Assembly (NCBI GenBank): GCA_937983105.1
Contig: CALKAM010000068.1
Coordinates: 1-23,505 of the forward strand
Reading direction: 5' to 3'
DNA length: 23,505 nucleotides
Source of the DNA: Planifilum sp021793745
GTDB lineage: Bacteria > Bacillota > Bacilli > Thermoactinomycetales > DSM-44946
Made by a program: the position numbers and the translations under genes. Within the stretch, counting starts at the first letter, position 1; each line of letters starts with the position of its first letter. Shown here in pieces: positions 21,861 to 23,505 of this stretch. The notes beneath the pieces were generated by a model. That model ran no database searches. It worked only from the letters and a program-made list of their open reading frames with translations, and was not told the origin of the DNA.

Positions 21861-22570
21861 TTTTCCTTGGGTCCCTCAAATTTGTACCCGATGCCCCGCA
21901 CAGTCTTGATGTAGATGGGATGCCTGGAGTCGGGTTCGATTTTGTCCCGGAGATGACTGACATGGACATCCACGATGCGGGAGTCCCCCACAAAATCGTA
22001 GTTCCACACCGCATTCAGCAGCTGATCCCTGGACAGCACCTTGCCCCGATGACGGGCCAAATAAACCAGGAGCTCAAATTCCTTGGGCGTCAGATCGATG
22101 GTTTCCCCCTTCAGGGTCACTTCATAGGCGTCCTCATCGATGACCAGATCCCCTACCAGGATCCGGCCATCCCGTTCCCCGGAATTGCCCGCCTCCCGAA
22201 TCGCCTCCATCCGGCGCAGGATCGCCTTTACCCGGGCGACGAGCTCCCGGGGGCTGAAGGGCTTCGTCATGTAGTCGTCCGCCCCCAGCTCCAGCCCGAG
22301 CACCTTGTCAAATTCATCGGATTTTGCCGTCAGAATCAGGATCGGAATGTGCACATTCCGCTTGCGAAGCCTTCTGCAGACATCCAACCCGTCCATTTTC
22401 GGAAGCATCAGATCCAGTACCATGAGGTCCGGCGGCTCCTGCTCCGCCTTCTCCAGGGCGGACAGTCCGTCATAGGCGCTGTCCACCTGGAAGCCTTCCT
22501 TTTCCAGGTTGAATTGGACCAGCTTGACGATGGATGGCTCGTCGTCGACCACCAGTATCCGTTTTCCCAT
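21857..22570 (-). CDS. phoP: PhoP, phosphate response regulator
   Basis: OmpR-family activator/repressor of the phosphate-starvation regulon. Start ATG 22570, preceded by GGGGG at six bases; the adjacent ATG 22573 is a close alternative, and the frame is open to 22636 without conservation. The length is 237 residues (B. subtilis about 240). The receiver has the acidic pair Asp9/Asp10, phospho-acceptor Asp53 in MVLDLMLPKMDG, and the conserved Lys in DDYMTKPFSPREL. The C-terminal winged helix shows LTPKEFELLVYLARHRGKVLSRDQLL and RIVDVHVSHLRDKIE. First gene of phoPR; I could not find a consensus promoter for it. Confidence 0.95.
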   Translation of the reverse strand: MGKRILVVDDEPSIVKLVQFNLEKEGFQVDSAYDGLSALEKAEQEPPDLMVLDLMLPKMDGLDVCRRLRKRNVHIPILILTAKSDEFDKVLGLELGADDYMTKPFSPRELVARVKAILRRMEAIREAGNSGERDGRILVGDLVIDEDAYEVTLKGETIDLTPKEFELLVYLARHRGKVLSRDQLLNAVWNYDFVGDSRIVDVHVSHLRDKIEPDSRHPIYIKTVRGIGYKFEGPKEK

Positions 22571-22895
22571 CATGTACCCCCGCTTCCACCTCATTCTACC
22601 GCCCACGGATGGACCGGCATATTCACCCATCATCATAGCATAAAAAAAACGGCGGAGACTCGGGGGTTACATTTTTTGCCTAAGCGGTCGTCCCTTTTGG
22701 GCTCTTTCCGAGGTGAGAGTTCCGGGTTACCGAGGGGAAAAACCGAGACTCGCCATCCGCTTTGGCGAACCGCGCCCGCTGAAACGAAGCACCTCCTCCG
22801 GGTACAAGCCGAGGCCTGTTCAGAGAGCACGCTCCGGCTATCCGGCCTTTTCGACATCAAAGGGGCGGAGGGGCGGAGAACCTCCGGGCGCCTGT
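22571..22895. other. 325-nt gene-free region upstream of phoP
   Basis: I find no gene here. A TATGAT (22637-22632) on the minus strand could be a -10 for phoP but has no -35. An eight-base A run (22642-22649) and small hairpins TCGCCA/TGGCGA (about 22750-22768) and CGGAG-AAC-CTCCG (22874-22886) are visible. The last may weakly end the yhgE-like transcript. Open frames across the region look like chance. Confidence 0.5.
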
Positions 22896-23505
22896 TTACG
22901 CCTGATTGAACTTGGCTCGAATCCGATGCATCCCTTTTTTCATCCAGGGCTTTCCGAACTGAAGGTGAAATTGGGCGAGCAGAACCGCCGCGGTCAGAAA
23001 TCCGAGCAACACGTGGGCGCAGCGGACCACCGTATCCAAATTTCCGCTGGACAGGATCGCGCGCAGCCCCTGGACGGAATAGGTCATGGGCAAGTATGCA
23101 TGGATCGAGCGGAAAAAGGCGGGCAACAGCTCGACGGGATAGGTTCCGGCACTGGAAGCCAGTTGAAGCATCAAAATGACAATCGACAAAAAGCGGCCCA
23201 CATTTCCCAATAGCGCGTTGAGCATGTAGTTGAGGGCGACAAAGGTGATGGACATCAGAATACCGAACAGGTAAAGCCACGCCGGGAGTTCCGGTTGAAT
23301 CCCCAGCCCCCATCCGACGGCGGTGATAAGCAGTACAGCCTGACACAGGCCGATCAAGGCGGCAGCCGGCACGGAAAGCGGCTCCCCGCGATCCGGAAAC
23401 ACCCGGTACAGATCGACCACGGTGAACAGAAGCATGGCTCCCACCCAAAGCGAAAGGGAGATAAAATAGGGGGCGAAGCCGGTCGCATAGTTCGGAACTT
23501 CATGA
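22896..23505 (-). CDS. YhgE/Pip-type membrane protein, C-terminal part (5' end outside window)
   Basis: The frame is open from the window edge (H-E-V-P-N-Y-A-T-G-F-A-P-Y-F-I-S) to TAA at 22896-22898, so the gene starts outside the window; the in-frame ATG at 23444 is internal. The VPNYATGFAPYFISLSLWVG block and the following helices match the C-terminal ABC-2-like membrane domain of the YhgE/Pip (phage infection protein) family. Five to six hydrophobic segments are visible, including LPMTYSVQGLRAILSSG, a typical ABC-2 family turn. Members are multi-helix proteins of uncertain role, linked to phage receptor function, type VII secretion or export. It is co-oriented with phoP but separated by 325 nt. 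Confidence 0.8.
   Translation of the reverse strand, partial: HEVPNYATGFAPYFISLSLWVGAMLLFTVVDLYRVFPDRGEPLSVPAAALIGLCQAVLLITAVGWGLGIQPELPAWLYLFGILMSITFVALNYMLNALLGNVGRFLSIVILMLQLASSAGTYPVELLPAFFRSIHAYLPMTYSVQGLRAILSSGNLDTVVRCAHVLLGFLTAAVLLAQFHLQFGKPWMKKGMHRIRAKFNQA

Noticed and set aside
22633..23448. 271-codon minus-strand frame overlapping the YhgE-like gene
   Set aside because: Different frame from the clear YhgE/Pip protein. It runs through the intergenic region with Arg/Gly/Ser-rich filler.

Overview
The window reads as chromosome from a fairly GC-rich, spore-forming Firmicute. DnaB and DnaI (helicase-loading proteins of the Bacillus type), a GapB-type dehydrogenase, Spo0M and AGGAGG-like ribosome binding sites all point to Bacillales. 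The high GC content and protein style fit the Thermoactinomycetaceae (Planifilum/Kroppenstedtia-like thermophiles), but the family is an inference; no 16S gene is present. Nearly all genes lie on the minus strand, so the text below follows transcription, from high to low coordinates.

Right end to 15.5 kb, phosphate block: the 3' part of a YhgE/Pip-like membrane protein (cut by the window end), then phoP-phoR (4-nt overlap, strong terminator), then pstS-pstC-pstA-pstB-phoU. An array of five hexamers that looks like a PhoP-binding region sits in front of pstS. A stem-loop between pstS and pstC probably lets the binding protein be made in excess, and a strong hairpin closes the operon after phoU. 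Sensor, regulator, high-affinity importer and its PhoU brake are therefore contiguous.

15.3 to 12.7 kb, island: the only convincing complete plus-strand gene, a secreted protein with a C-terminal NucA/NucB-type DNase domain, and a monocistronic spo0M-like gene with a long glycine-rich C-terminal extension.

12.5 to 3.9 kb, DNA repair and metabolism: polA-mutM, then a ~167-bp palindromic mosaic, a ROK glucokinase, a broken short-chain dehydrogenase gene (5-bp tandem duplication plus lost 3' part), a ComB-family gene, coaE and a membrane-anchored lytic transglycosylase. Next comes gapB with its own promoter, a perfect CcpN-like box and a terminator.

3.8 to 0.04 kb, replication and tRNA: nrdR, then dnaB-dnaI (good SigA-type promoter, GTGA overlap), then a tRNA-Phe/Gly/Leu cluster with two tandem promoters and a terminator. 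Beyond the terminator lies an inverted copy of the tRNA-Leu 3' end. The first 35 bases may be the tail of a plus-strand gene.

The backbone matches, from memory, the Bacillus subtilis order phoP-phoR-polA-mutM-ytaF-coaE-gapB-speD-nrdR-dnaB-dnaI. The pst/nuclease/spo0M block is inserted between phoR and polA, the ROK/SDR/ComB block occupies the ytaF position, and speD is missing. I see no CRISPR array, prophage, transposase gene or rRNA. The least ordinary items are the nuclease gene, the palindromic element, the SDR wreck and the tRNA-Leu inverted repeat.
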